From: Lachancea dasiensis
Lineage: Eukaryota; Ascomycota; Saccharomycetes; Saccharomycetales; Saccharomycetaceae
Direction: 5' to 3'
DNA: 64,000 nucleotides
NCBI GenBank assembly: GCA_900074725.1
Contig: LT598455.1
Coordinates: 931,802 to 995,801 of the forward strand
How positions within the stretch are numbered: the first letter of the stretch is position 1; every line of letters starts with the position of its first letter. Of this stretch, positions 9,862 to 19,707 are shown piece after piece. The translations under genes were made by a program, and so were the position numbers. The notes under the pieces are model-generated. The model did no database searches, was not told the DNA's origin, and worked only from the letters and a program-made list of their open reading frames with translations.

Positions 9862-10272
9862 GTGAAGGCCGCCTCGTCGAAGCGATAACTAATTCAAAAC
9901 CAGAACGATGTTCTTGTTTCAAAATTGATTTTACTTCTTCTCTAGTACCTACTAAAATTTGATGCTTCGACTGATTCTTTTCAAATCTGTGTATTTTTAT
10001 TATCATTATTATTGGCTTATCTTCTGATGACAATAAATTAATATGGGGCCATAGGTTACTGAGAGCTAGCACGGCAGAGAGTTGACGAACAATGCGCAAC
10101 AGACCAAAGTCTTAAGTTGATATAATGCATGCATTGATTATGAAGAGCTGCTATATATGTAGTATATTCGTAAAAGATGAAGTTTCGCAAGTAACTTGCG
10201 CTGTTCATTAGCAAAACACCGGCACCCTCATGCGAAGGCGGTAGTGAACATCAAGTCAGCCCCGAAGTGACC
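9862..10272. other. Convergent spacer between the SUN gene and FLR1
   Basis: This 411-bp AT-rich stretch separates two converging genes and should hold both 3' ends. Nothing else was seen. Confidence 0.6.
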
Positions 10273-11994
10273 TTAGTTGGCATATGCAGATCTCCCTCTT
10301 AGGCTGGGTCCATATTTGTAAAACACGAATGGAATGGCTGCCAACGCGATACAGAAAAATCCAATCAAAGAAGAACCCCAACCAACTGGGTACTTTTCGG
10401 AACCCAAGTTCAAGTACATGGCTCTACCGAACAATGGGAAGGCACAGGCGAATACAGCACGTGTGAAACCGTTTCCTGCAAACACCGACGCCAAGTAACG
10501 AGGATAACAGATAGCTAGATAGGCAAATGTGGCCTGGAATAAGTTGAACACGCACAACACGAAGAAAATTTGAGCAATCATGGGCACGATCCAATGAGTT
10601 CCAGCCGCCCAACCAAAGAGGAATAATGAGAGGGGCAAAGACCAACAAACACCCATGGCCAGCAACAAAAAGGCCTCCGGAGTGAAAGTGTTATTTTGGA
10701 ACTTTGGCCCGATCACTTTGGCTAAGAAGATCAGCAGCACAATGTAAGCAATGACACAACCGACACAGAATCCCAAGTAGGCCAGCCCAACCTCTACTAG
10801 AGTGAAGTTGTAAATTCCAACGAACACAATTGGGAAGGCCTCGAAAAACAAGTAAAAAGCACCGTAACATAGGGCAATGTAGATGTCAAAAGCGAGCACA
10901 ATGGGTTCCTGAGCGATGATGGCAAAGGGTCTGTATAAGGTGTCAATAGCAAAGTCCTTGATGTGAACTTGTGCGTCAATACGCTCTTGCTTGGTATAAT
11001 AGCGAGAGTCACCGGTTTCCTTTCTGATTCTCACGGCACGACGGTGTAGAATATTGTTGTGTTGAGTTTCTGGGAAAAAGATAACCAGCAGAATTAGAGT
11101 AGCCGCGGCCAGCCACATCAGTAGCCAAAAGATAAATCTCCAGTTTTCAGCCACGGTCATAGCGGCACCCAACAATGGAGCCAGCACAGGAGCTGCAACA
11201 GCACCAACGGCCCACAAACCAATGAAGATGGGAACCATTTGAGGGTCAATAAAATCACCCATACTACCAGCACCAGTAGCCAACGAGGGCGAGCACAAAA
11301 CTCCCGAAATAAAACGGATCACGATCAGGCCACCAATGTTACGAACCGTGGCAGCACCGATTTGGAAAATCATGAAGAAAAACAAAGTTATGATGTAGAT
11401 CTGTTGGCGACCGATGCTGGCCACTTCTGATAGCGGAGAGAATATCATGGGCCCCAGACCGTAGCCCAACACGTACATCGACAGGCTAAGAGTCCCCACC
11501 ACGTGACCCACGCCGAACTCCTCTTGGATATAGTCTTGGCCCGGCGTGTAGATGGAGGCGCCCATGTAGGTGACGCACGTTAGAATCATGATTTCGATCA
11601 CGACAAGCGCTTTTTTGCCCTTGGACCAGTTAAAAGGGTGTTCAGGGTCATTCGGCCCGTTCCAATCGACCAGGAACGGATCTGGCGAATCAGACGAAGC
11701 CGTCGAGCCAGAGGTCCCATCTTGTGCTTGCTCCTCGCCCTCCACAGCCTTTTCGTCTCCGACAGCTCCAGTGCTCGGGAGCGGGAGCGAGCCTTGTATT
11801 TCTTGGGACCCACGAGGCGAGCTACCCTTTTCTAGATCGTCTAGCTGTGACTTCTGTGAGTCGGCAGTCTCACCACTCAGCTCATTCTGTTCTTGATGGG
11901 CCACCTGCGGCACAAAATTATGAGGAACTTTAATCCAACCAAACAGTTCCAGGACGTCAACCAGAAACGTGTTTCTGTACGTGTCTTTATACAT
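10273..11994 (-). CDS. FLR1: Major-facilitator drug:H+ antiporter, FLR1/CaMDR1 type
   Basis: This is a plasma-membrane multidrug exporter of the DHA1 group (573 residues) whose S. cerevisiae relative exports fluconazole, benomyl and other compounds. The start is taken at 11994 because MYKDTYRNTFLVDVLELFG matches the start of yeast Flr1; the open frame further upstream begins only with TTG. An acidic, Ser-rich N-terminal tail is followed by the DPFLVDWNGPNDPEHPFNWS signature of the family. Twelve membrane segments follow, including YMGASIYTPGQDYIQEEFGV, MIFSPLSEVASIGRQQIY (motif A region) and RFISGVLCSPSLATG. The C-terminus YKYGPSLRGRSAY is also typical. S. cerevisiae FLR1 is elsewhere (YBR008C), so its place between the SUN and AQR1 orthologues is a lineage-specific arrangement. 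Confidence 0.95.
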   Translation of the reverse strand: MYKDTYRNTFLVDVLELFGWIKVPHNFVPQVAHQEQNELSGETADSQKSQLDDLEKGSSPRGSQEIQGSLPLPSTGAVGDEKAVEGEEQAQDGTSGSTASSDSPDPFLVDWNGPNDPEHPFNWSKGKKALVVIEIMILTCVTYMGASIYTPGQDYIQEEFGVGHVVGTLSLSMYVLGYGLGPMIFSPLSEVASIGRQQIYIITLFFFMIFQIGAATVRNIGGLIVIRFISGVLCSPSLATGAGSMGDFIDPQMVPIFIGLWAVGAVAAPVLAPLLGAAMTVAENWRFIFWLLMWLAAATLILLVIFFPETQHNNILHRRAVRIRKETGDSRYYTKQERIDAQVHIKDFAIDTLYRPFAIIAQEPIVLAFDIYIALCYGAFYLFFEAFPIVFVGIYNFTLVEVGLAYLGFCVGCVIAYIVLLIFLAKVIGPKFQNNTFTPEAFLLLAMGVCWSLPLSLFLFGWAAGTHWIVPMIAQIFFVLCVFNLFQATFAYLAICYPRYLASVFAGNGFTRAVFACAFPLFGRAMYLNLGSEKYPVGWGSSLIGFFCIALAAIPFVFYKYGPSLRGRSAYAN

Positions 11995-13821
11995 CGCTAG
12001 TAGAGATTGATATGAGTAAGGTTTGGGTTTGGAGTTTGGTATAATATTTGAAAACAAGACATGCTACCAATCCTTCACAATCATGGCCCTTCTTATAGGC
12101 CATCCCACGCATCCACCAACTTCGATGACAATTAATTCATCGTTACAGGGACTGACAAATGTATTGCGTTGTACCTTCTAAGGGATTCTTTGGTAATCAA
12201 TTTCGCCCGAAGCTCGTAGCACCTAGTCTGAGGGCAACCCTTCTACTTCCCTGGACGTAGCTTAAAGTTTAAAAAATTGTGTTTGTTGAACTTTCTGGAA
12301 TGGTGACGCCCTAATATCGCTGAGTAATCTACCCAGTCGCCGCCTTAGATGCGATGAGTAGTTTCACACTTGTAGCAGTCTCTCTGTGGAGTGAGGGACT
12401 CAATGAAGGCCCTGTCAAGAGCAAGCCTGCATGTAGCGTGGAGGAACAAGTCCTCCTTGAGTGTGGATGGCTGCGGGCAAAACGCGGATGTAAAATGAGC
12501 CTTGGAGACGAGATATTATCACGGAAAAACTCTGCATTACATAAGCACACGGTGCATATTGGCGCATCGAGAGTTGCGCAATGCGCGAGGAAATGGTACA
12601 AAACCGAAAATTTTAGGACCCCGCGGATCTAAGACGGGACGGACGCAAGGCGGTCCATTGGGTGTAAACTTTTTGTTTTTTTTTGTCAGCGGCTGTGGTA
12701 GCCGCTGAGTAGCTTTGTCACCAGAGGCTCGAGGGTTTACCAATGCCTAACCCACAAGCCCCGATACACAGGATTAGCAGGAGTAAGGGAATGGGAATAC
12801 CAACTGCTGGTGTTACTAAGTACATGTGCTGGCTGAGTAGTTGTGTTTACTAAGTAGTCGTGTTCACTAAGTAGGTGTGTTTACTAAGTAGTATTTGCTA
12901 CCCATGTTTTATAATGTGGTCTCGGGCAACATAGCCTTGGGCATGCAGAGAGTATTGCCTTGAGCTACGACAAATTGGCCGCGTGTGAGACCGCTCCTGG
13001 AATAATGGAAACAGGACTACAAGGTTTGCGGGGATACTTCATTAATGGGAATTTGGGTTTGCGATGACATGAGTTTGAGTTTGTGCGCTGGCCGTCCACC
13101 GCGGGAAAGTAATGAGGTATGATTAAGAGAGTGGCGCGGACGTTCGTAAGAGAGATATTCAACCTTTCATGAATCTGCGAAAACCGCAAGCCAGAAGAAG
13201 CCTCTACAATGTGGGTTTTATTTTGGGTAGTCGACCAGGAGTGGCCTTTTCCTCTTGAATCACCGCAATGGCGGGGGAGGGTATCAAGTTTGGCCGAGAT
13301 GTGTGGGCTTAAGGTGTGGGTGTTGGCAGGTGATGGACTTTTTACATAGTCATTACCCACGACAAAATCGGGCTTGATCGCTCAAAAACGCAACGTGATA
13401 GTCAGATGACCAGAGATGCTGATGCGAAAAAAGGTAAAAATATGCCGAGTATAGCGTTGATCGGGTGTTGATCGGCCGTTCTGTTAGTTATCACCGTAGG
13501 TGAGGTGCTTAGTTGGTCATTTGTGGGCTTCAGTAGTGTCACATTGGGTGCTTCCGGAGCTTATCAAGACCGATATCGGAATTAGCGATTTTCGCCAAGA
13601 CAACATCCCGTAATTGCACCGCGTCCCGGATGACAAGTTGCATCTGAACAATAAAAACTCTATCTGACTTCATCATCGCCGTGATGTCTTGTCGACACAG
13701 TACAGTATAAGATAAAGTGGATCCACTTGTGTTACTCAAACAAAAGTTTGTGTGTCAGGTTGCGTCTGAACTACGATCCCATACACAATTGGTCGCTTCC
13801 AATACTACGGTTATCGCGCGA
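11995..13821. other. 1.8-kb divergent promoter region between FLR1 and the first AQR1/QDR-type gene
   Basis: No credible coding frame. The region holds a Yap1-like half site at 12321-12327 (TGAGTAA), a perfect 7-bp hairpin at 12688-12706 (AGCGGCT, 5-nt loop, AGCCGCT), a 17-bp minisatellite at 12813-12897, and a direct repeat GTTGATCGG at 13456-13464 and 13467-13475. Both genes are of the drug-export type, so shared stress control is plausible. Confidence 0.6.
12813..12897 (+). repeat. 17-bp minisatellite of five units carrying Yap1-type sites
   Basis: Five consecutive 17-bp units begin at 12813, 12830, 12847, 12864 and 12881, with consensus TTACTAAGTAGTNGTGT. Units 1, 3 and 5 contain the exact Yap1 element TTACTAA (TTAGTAA on the other strand). 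Unit 4 has TCACTAA and unit 2 is degenerate. The array is about 820-900 bp upstream of the FLR1 ATG and about 925-1010 bp upstream of the first AQR1/QDR-type ATG. In S. cerevisiae FLR1 is a direct Yap1 target. Function here is inference. Confidence 0.85.
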
Positions 13822-15612
13822 ATGCCAAAAAACGATCCACAGCAAGAAGAGAAAGAGCAACAGCGCCTGGACCCGGCCACTGCTAGTCCCGTAGAGAACC
13901 TGGATAGACCGACCACCAGCGAAGGCTCCAAAAGCTCGTCAGAATGCAAAGCCCCTCCTTATTCACGGTTCGGCGTCCGTGAAAAATACTTGATGGTTCT
14001 GATATGCGCCTCCAGTGGAGTGTTTTCAACCATTGCAGGATCCATCTACTACCCCGCCTTAAACACGATTGAAAATGAGTTTCATATCACCACGGAAATG
14101 GTGAACGTGTCTGTGGTGCTGTATTTCGTATTCCAGGGCTTGTCGCCGACGTTGATGGGCGGACTAGCTGACACATTTGGGCGTCGCCCTGTGGTGCTTT
14201 GGTCCGTGGCACTTTATTTTGCCGCGTGCATTGGTTTGGCCTGTGCAAAGACTTATGGTGAGATTTTGTTTCTGCGATGTCTGCAAAGTGCTGGCATTTC
14301 CCCTGTTATTGCCGTGAACAGCGGGATCATGGGCGATATCACCACCCGCGAGCAGCGAGGAGGCTACGTGGGGCTAACCTCCGGCTTTCAGATCGTGGGC
14401 TCAGCGTTCGGAGCACTCATCGGCGGTGGTGTAGTGTCGCGCTGGGATTGGCGGGCCATATTTTGGCTGTTGGCCATTGGATCGGGCGTCAGTTTGATCT
14501 TCACTTCGATTATGCTCCCCGAAACCAAGCGTACGATCGTTGGAAATGGCTCCGTCAGACCACTCGCCATTTGGTCGCGGGCACCGATCTTGGCTACGCC
14601 GTCCTGGAGGCGGAAGCTACACCTCGATGCCCCGGATTACGACACCCTGGTCCCTAGAGACAAGCTAAACCTACTAGCACCGCTAACCCTTTACACTCGC
14701 CCTGAAATTGCAGTGCTTTTGTTGGTGACGGGGTTACAATTTGCACTTTGGGTAACGCATCTCACAGCAATGGCCTCCTTACTGGAAAAAGACTATCATT
14801 TGAGTGTTGCGAAAGTAGGCCTGTGCTATTTACCAAGTGGGCTTTGCACCATGACAAGTGTTGTGGGTGCAGGAAGAGTTTTGAACTGGAATTATAAGCG
14901 TCGCTATGCTAAGCACAAGCAGTTCATCGAAACGTCTCGAGCACAATTGCTACAACAACACGAAAACAACGAAGAGATTGTAGACGATATTCTGTCGAAT
15001 GAGCTCGAGTACGCTTTCAACATTTTCCGCACGAGACTGGAAATCATTTTCATCCCGCTTATACTGAGTGGTGCAGGGTTTATTATTTTTGGATGGTGTT
15101 TGAGCAAGCATTTGCATTTGGCCCTGGTACTAGTATTTAGCGGATTCTCCTCTCTCTTTTCAAATTGTGTCATCGCATGTGCCACTACTTTGGTAGTCGA
15201 CCTTTATCCACAGAAATCATCCACAGCCACCAGCTGCATCAATTTTTCCCGTTGTATCATGGCTGCCGTCTTCGTTGCAGCTCTGAACAAAATGCTGTCT
15301 TCGATGACTGCAGGGGGAACGTTCACTTTCTTAGCTGGTCTGACAATATCGTCGACATTTACGCTGGTAATTCCAGTAAAGAAAGGCATGCGTATGATGC
15401 ATGATCGGAAATTAAGGCAGTTGGCCGAAGAAAAGGCTGCCAATGCTGCAGCTCCGCAAGATTTGGAGGATCAAGTTAACAACGAGGTTGAACAAGATGA
15501 AATCGAAAATGAAGCTTATCACCCACAGGAGGACACTAGCAGCGAAAGTAGCCGCGGTGTAGAGATACTAAGACGCATGTCAACCATTCACTCTGCACAC
15601 ATGACAACGTGA
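13822..15612 (+). CDS. Major-facilitator DHA1 exporter, AQR1/QDR1/QDR2 type, first tandem copy
   Basis: A plasma-membrane drug or amino-acid exporter of 596 residues, related to S. cerevisiae Aqr1, Qdr1 and Qdr2. The ATG at 13822 is the first in frame; the upstream extension starts only with GTG. A hydrophilic N-terminal tail (about 60 residues) precedes the first membrane segment. Family motifs are SIYYPALNTIENEF in TM1, GGLADTFGRRPVVLWS (motif A), RCLQSAGISPVIAVNSG in TM4/motif B, the TM6 end WDWRAIFWLLAIGSG, and LPETKRTIVGNGS. The central loop after TM8 is long and charged. The C-terminal tail is acidic (EEKAANAAAPQDLEDQVNNE). It lies head to tail with a second copy. S. cerevisiae has QDR2-QDR1 in tandem on IX and AQR1 at the matching place on XIV, so the pair probably predates the genome duplication. 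One-to-one names cannot be given. Confidence 0.93.
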   Translation: MPKNDPQQEEKEQQRLDPATASPVENLDRPTTSEGSKSSSECKAPPYSRFGVREKYLMVLICASSGVFSTIAGSIYYPALNTIENEFHITTEMVNVSVVLYFVFQGLSPTLMGGLADTFGRRPVVLWSVALYFAACIGLACAKTYGEILFLRCLQSAGISPVIAVNSGIMGDITTREQRGGYVGLTSGFQIVGSAFGALIGGGVVSRWDWRAIFWLLAIGSGVSLIFTSIMLPETKRTIVGNGSVRPLAIWSRAPILATPSWRRKLHLDAPDYDTLVPRDKLNLLAPLTLYTRPEIAVLLLVTGLQFALWVTHLTAMASLLEKDYHLSVAKVGLCYLPSGLCTMTSVVGAGRVLNWNYKRRYAKHKQFIETSRAQLLQQHENNEEIVDDILSNELEYAFNIFRTRLEIIFIPLILSGAGFIIFGWCLSKHLHLALVLVFSGFSSLFSNCVIACATTLVVDLYPQKSSTATSCINFSRCIMAAVFVAALNKMLSSMTAGGTFTFLAGLTISSTFTLVIPVKKGMRMMHDRKLRQLAEEKAANAAAPQDLEDQVNNEVEQDEIENEAYHPQEDTSSESSRGVEILRRMSTIHSAHMTT

Positions 15613-16130
15613 CCTCTTTAACGCGGTTATAGCACTGGATCAAAAAGCAATTCCCACTGGATAGGTCTCGGAAAAACCCGGAAAAAACCCGGAAAAAACC
15701 CTGGAAAAATCCGGAAGTACGCGGAAGAAATCGGGCAAGCACGGAAAAACTAATACTGCGTGGACAATCTCTCGAGCGCCACCGGAAAAACTTGATATCG
15801 GACTGTACCATTTTAGCTGGCTTGAGCACCCGGGTTTTTCCGCCGTATTTTTCCGCACTTGGGTCACATGAAAACCACTTTTGTGCGCTCGCCTGTGGGA
15901 GGTCTCTGGATATACTTACGTTTTCAAGAATTTTAGTTGTCACCCGCCGACGTTGTATGATGATTCACAGTCCGATCGTTAGCGTAGACAATAAATTTCG
16001 CAAGATACAAGCAGGAGTTTAAAAGGCTCGAGGTGTCGAGATTCAAAGGGAGCTCGGGACGGTATGCTGAAGGATTTTGGGGATAAGTACCGCTTTTTAG
16101 GCCGGTAATACGACGCATACATTTTTGCTG
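15613..16130 (+). promoter_or_regulatory. Spacer between the tandem exporters with a cluster of CGGAAAAA motifs
   Basis: At least seven copies of GGAAAAA preceded by CG (or TG once) occur here. On the plus strand they begin near 15669, 15679, 15690, 15742 and 15783, with a CTGGAAAAAT variant near 15101 bases into the kilobase (at about 15701). On the minus strand they lie at 15834-15842 and 15847-15855. The first three or four form a loose tandem array of period 10-12. The cluster is 275-460 bp upstream of the second exporter's ATG. CGG triplets are the usual core of zinc-cluster regulators, so this may be a regulated promoter; that is inference. Confidence 0.6.
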
Positions 16131-17867
16131 ATGAGTACAGACAGCTTCGAGTCAAGCTTACCGAGCCAAGAGGGCCATGTGAAAAGTAGTTTGCCTGTTG
16201 AGAAGCCAGTATATGCCTATGATCATCAAGTTGCCCAGAAAGCAAGTGTTGGCGACACATACAAAAAGGGGTGTCCTTTGGACCACAACCAGCAAGCCGA
16301 CCTTGCAACGGCTTCGAGAACCACTACCAGGGAATTAGGGAGCACGACACCCGATTCGGCAAGCCTTGCGAGCTCTCCTCATCAAAATTTACACGAGGGC
16401 GCGTGGGAGAAATCTCACGAGTCTACTGCTCCTCACACACTTTTGAATAACAGTCAAAAGTGGTTTATGGTCGCTTTGCTAACATCGGCAGGTTTTTGGT
16501 CATCGCTGGGCTCGCCCATTTATTACCCAGCTCTTAAACAACTGGAAAAGCAGTTCGACGTTGATGAGGAACTGGTAAATATTACTGTCGTGGTGTATTT
16601 GATATTTCAAGGCGTTGCGCCCACGGTTTGTGGAAGTTTAGCAGATGTTTACGGCCGCAGGCCCGTAATTCTGTTAGGGATGCTAGTATATGTGTGTGCA
16701 TCGATCGGATTAGCGTGCTCACAGTCCTATGGAGCTATCGTGGTTTTGAGATGCTTACAAAGCGCTGGAATCTCTCCAATCATTGCTATCAACTCTGGTG
16801 TAGTAGGTGATTTCACGGTAAAGCGGGAGCGAGGAACGTTCGTCGGGGCTGTTTCAGGTTTTACGCTAATGGGCCAGGCTTTTGGCTCTTTGATCGGTGC
16901 CGCCTTAACAGCCGCATACGATTGGAGGGCCATCTTTTGGTTCTTGGCTATCGGATCTGGGACATGCATGATGATTAATGTGTTGTTGTTGCCAGAGACC
17001 AAGAGAACCCTTGTTGGAAACATGTCGGTGAAGCCAGCAAGGCTGATCAACAGATCTCCTGTATTTTTGCTCAAGCGCGTTCAGAAGCAGTTCCATTACG
17101 ATTCTCCAGACTTTGAAACCCTGAGCCCTGATAGACCGAGGGTGGATTTAATCTCCACTTTCAAGATTTTAGCACATCCAGAAATCCTAATGTCACTCTT
17201 ACCCGCTGGATTGCAATTTGCACTATGGACACTAACTCTCACATCCATTTCCTCACAACTTTCAGCGGCTCCTTACAACTACAAATTGACCATTATCGGT
17301 ATTTGTTACTTGCCCTCGGGAATCGGCGGTTTAATAGGGTCCTTTGTGACTGGTAAAATTATTGATATCTATTATAAGAGGGCAGTCCAAAGATTCGAGA
17401 ACAGAAAGGAGCATGGCATTATTCCTTCCGATGCCAAATTCAACACACTTAGATCCCGGTTGTTCACTTCAATTCCTCAAAACTTTTTGTCTGTTGTTGC
17501 GTTCACAATATTTGGATGGAGCGTTGAAAAGGGTTGGCATATTTCAGTGCCATTAATCACGTCCGCCATAGGATCATTTTGCGCCATGAGCACTCTATCT
17601 ACGTCGAGCACACTTCTTGTGGACCTATACCCGAGCCGATCATCGACGGCCTCCAGTTGTTACAACTTCATAAGGTGTTCATTAAGCGCCATTTTCATGG
17701 CTTGTTTGGCAAAGATGAACAGAGCCTTGACAGTAGGGGGAACATTCACACTTATAAGCGGACTGATATTCGTTGGAAATTTTATCACCTTTATTCCCAT
17801 GGCATATGGGATGAGTTGGCGTGAAAAGAGAGCCAGCAGAGCCGAACGAAAGGCAATGATAAATTAA
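16131..17867 (+). CDS. Major-facilitator DHA1 exporter, AQR1/QDR1/QDR2 type, second tandem copy
   Basis: A second exporter of the same family (578 residues), close to Aqr1 and Qdr1 in length. The ATG at 16131 is chosen because the two preceding codons are only TTG and CTG. Motifs match the first copy: GSPIYYPALKQLEKQF, GSLADVYGRRPVILLG (motif A), RCLQSAGISPIIAINSGVVG, YDWRAIFWFLAIGSG and LPETKRTLVGNMS. Differences lie in the tails and in the central loop, which is shorter here. The C-terminus is short and basic (EKRASRAERKAMIN), unlike the long acidic tail of the first copy, so the two may be sorted or regulated differently. It is convergent with YDJ1. Confidence 0.94.
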   Translation: MSTDSFESSLPSQEGHVKSSLPVEKPVYAYDHQVAQKASVGDTYKKGCPLDHNQQADLATASRTTTRELGSTTPDSASLASSPHQNLHEGAWEKSHESTAPHTLLNNSQKWFMVALLTSAGFWSSLGSPIYYPALKQLEKQFDVDEELVNITVVVYLIFQGVAPTVCGSLADVYGRRPVILLGMLVYVCASIGLACSQSYGAIVVLRCLQSAGISPIIAINSGVVGDFTVKRERGTFVGAVSGFTLMGQAFGSLIGAALTAAYDWRAIFWFLAIGSGTCMMINVLLLPETKRTLVGNMSVKPARLINRSPVFLLKRVQKQFHYDSPDFETLSPDRPRVDLISTFKILAHPEILMSLLPAGLQFALWTLTLTSISSQLSAAPYNYKLTIIGICYLPSGIGGLIGSFVTGKIIDIYYKRAVQRFENRKEHGIIPSDAKFNTLRSRLFTSIPQNFLSVVAFTIFGWSVEKGWHISVPLITSAIGSFCAMSTLSTSSTLLVDLYPSRSSTASSCYNFIRCSLSAIFMACLAKMNRALTVGGTFTLISGLIFVGNFITFIPMAYGMSWREKRASRAERKAMIN

Positions 17868-18143
17868 ACTGTGTAACATTGAACCTTGAATATAGTAATA
17901 CATTAATTTTATTCACAGTAAATAACCTTTTCATGCAATCTTTGACACAGATAATGTGTCACTGTTGATAGTCTTCAGACACCCAAAAATAATGTTCAAG
18001 ACCAGATTTTTAGTTATTTGACTAACTAAATCGGAATTATTGTACAAAAAAGGAGCAAACGATTTATAACTTTGCGAAGACACCATGTAAATGTCGCAAA
18101 CCCAGAAGTAAAATCACAAGTATAACTTATGGAAATAATTTCT
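17868..18143. terminator. Shared 3' region of the second exporter and YDJ1 with two perfect inverted repeats
   Basis: The 276-bp AT-rich spacer between converging genes contains TGACACA/TGTGTCA with a 5-nt loop (17943-17961) and TTTAGTTA/TAACTAAA with a 6-nt loop (18009-18030). Symmetric elements here could serve both transcripts' 3' ends. Yeast mRNA ends do not require hairpins, so the role is uncertain. Confidence 0.4.
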
Positions 18144-19382
18144 TCATTGAGATGCGCACTGGACACCCTCGGCGCCACCACCACGCTCTTCGTCGTCAGA
18201 ATCGTACGATGAGCCTCTGCCGTACGATTGAGAGCCAGAGTGCTTAGAAGGATCGAAGTCAGTCAAGATGCATTCTTCAATTTCGGCGCTCTTTGGAATT
18301 GTTGGAAGAGATCTTGGAGGTAGAATTTGCTCCAGTTTCTTGAGAGATTCTTCATCAGCAAAGTGGTTTTGTGGGAAGTTAACTTTGAAAGTGATGATCA
18401 GGTTACCGTATCCACCGTACTTCTGGACAGGCATACCTTTGCCCTCGATCACCTTCGTCATGCCAGGAGAGATGACCTCGCCAGGAATGATACCAACCTT
18501 GAGCCACTCGCCGGAGACATGCTCAATAGCAAATTCTCCACCAGCAACAGCGGTGAGCAAATCAACTTCGGCCTGATAATGCAGGTTGTCGCCCTTTCTC
18601 TCAAAGTGCTTGTGAGGTCTCTGGGAGATGACAAATACAACATCACCCGGAATGATATCAGGCGCTTGGTCCGCTTCGCCTTGGAAAACAACTCTTTGAC
18701 CATCCTTCATACCGGCTTCGATGTGGACTTCTAGGATCTTTCTTTCGTTGGCAACCTTCTTGGCATTGCAAGTCTTGCAACGGTCTTTGGGGTCGATGAT
18801 GGTACCGGTTCCGCTACAGGCGTCACACTCAACTTGGAATCTTTGGATCATAGGTCCCATTTGTCTGGTGATGAACTTCATACCTTGCCCGTTGCAGCCA
18901 ACACACTTCTTGACCGATCCGGCCTTACCTCCACGGCCCTCGCATGTCTTACACAAAACCTGTTTGTTTAGCGCGAGCTTGGCGGTTCTGCCCTTGTACA
19001 GTTCCTCGAGAGACGCGCTCATCTCGTGCTTGATGTCCTTACCCTTCTGGGGCCCTCTAGGTCTGGCAGAAGCGCCGCCGCCGAAAAACTGCGAGAAAAT
19101 GTCGTCACCAAAGCCGCCGAATCCGCCGAAGCCGCCGGCACCGCCGGCTCCCCCGCCGCTTAGACCGTCCATACCCATCTGGTCGTACACCTCACGCTTC
19201 TCTGGGTCGCTGAGCACCTCGTATGCCACTGTGAGTTCCTTGAACTTGTCTGCAGCCTCTGCACTTGGGTTTTTGTCGGGGTGGTATTTCAGAGCCTGCT
19301 TTCTGTAAGCCTTTTTGATCTGCGTTTCGTTGGCGTCTACCGAGACGCCCAGCAAATCGTAGAACTTTGTTTCTTTGACCAT
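18144..19382 (-). CDS. YDJ1: Type I Hsp40 co-chaperone, farnesylated
   Basis: This is the cytosolic and ER-surface DnaJ-type co-chaperone that stimulates Hsp70 ATPase and delivers clients (412 residues, yeast 409). The start is the ATG at 19382 ([13 protein letters not shown]). A J domain follows with the HPD tripeptide in KYHPDKNP. A Gly/Phe-rich linker ([12 protein letters not shown]) leads into four CXXCXGXG-type zinc motifs ([32 protein letters not shown]) and then the client-binding C-terminal domains. It ends in CASQ, a farnesylation CaaX box identical to that of S. cerevisiae Ydj1. A (CA)25 microsatellite lies in the leader and a heat-shock element further upstream. The frame stays open through the repeat but has no upstream ATG. 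Confidence 0.98.
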   Translation of the reverse strand: MVKETKFYDLLGVSVDANETQIKKAYRKQALKYHPDKNPSAEAADKFKELTVAYEVLSDPEKREVYDQMGMDGLSGGGAGGAGGFGGFGGFGDDIFSQFFGGGASARPRGPQKGKDIKHEMSASLEELYKGRTAKLALNKQVLCKTCEGRGGKAGSVKKCVGCNGQGMKFITRQMGPMIQRFQVECDACSGTGTIIDPKDRCKTCNAKKVANERKILEVHIEAGMKDGQRVVFQGEADQAPDIIPGDVVFVISQRPHKHFERKGDNLHYQAEVDLLTAVAGGEFAIEHVSGEWLKVGIIPGEVISPGMTKVIEGKGMPVQKYGGYGNLIITFKVNFPQNHFADEESLKKLEQILPPRSLPTIPKSAEIEECILTDFDPSKHSGSQSYGRGSSYDSDDEERGGGAEGVQCASQ

Positions 19383-19397
19383 CTTGAATACTATTTG

Positions 19398-19400
<3 letters not shown>

Positions 19401-19450
<50 letters not shown>
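19401..19450 (+). repeat. (TG)25 microsatellite in the YDJ1 leader
   Basis: Twenty-five uninterrupted TG dinucleotides, read as CA on the YDJ1 strand. They end about 19 bp upstream of the YDJ1 ATG, so they lie in the 5' untranslated region or core promoter. Alternating purine-pyrimidine tracts of this length are length-unstable and can adopt Z-DNA. Confidence 0.97.
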
Positions 19451-19454
<4 letters not shown>

Positions 19455-19692
19455 CCTGAAACCTGAGTTGATTTCCAGTAACCACAAGCCTAGTTATAAA
19501 GAATCCACCAAATGGAGTGTATCAAAAAGACCCGAACAGATAAGATGCTTATGAGCCAAAGAATAAAATGCTATCTATTCCAACGAATGCACTTGCCTGG
19601 TCACTTTCTGTTATCCACTTGCGTAGTAATAAGTTTGAAAGGAATTTATACTAAATCGCATCTCATCGTCTGAGTTCGACTTTTTCCAGTTT

Positions 19693-19707
19693 AGAAACTT
19701 CTCGAAA
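19693..19707 (-). promoter_or_regulatory. Heat-shock element upstream of YDJ1
   Basis: Three perfectly spaced 5-bp units, GAA at 19694, TTC at 19699 and GAA at 19704, form a canonical Hsf1 site. It is about 310 bp upstream of the YDJ1 ATG. YDJ1 is a heat-inducible chaperone gene in S. cerevisiae. MTQ1 lies on the far side, 570 bp away. Confidence 0.65.

Noticed and set aside
19383-19487. N-terminal extension of YDJ1 with a His-Thr repeat.
   Set aside because: The extension has no ATG, and the family N-terminus begins at 19382.
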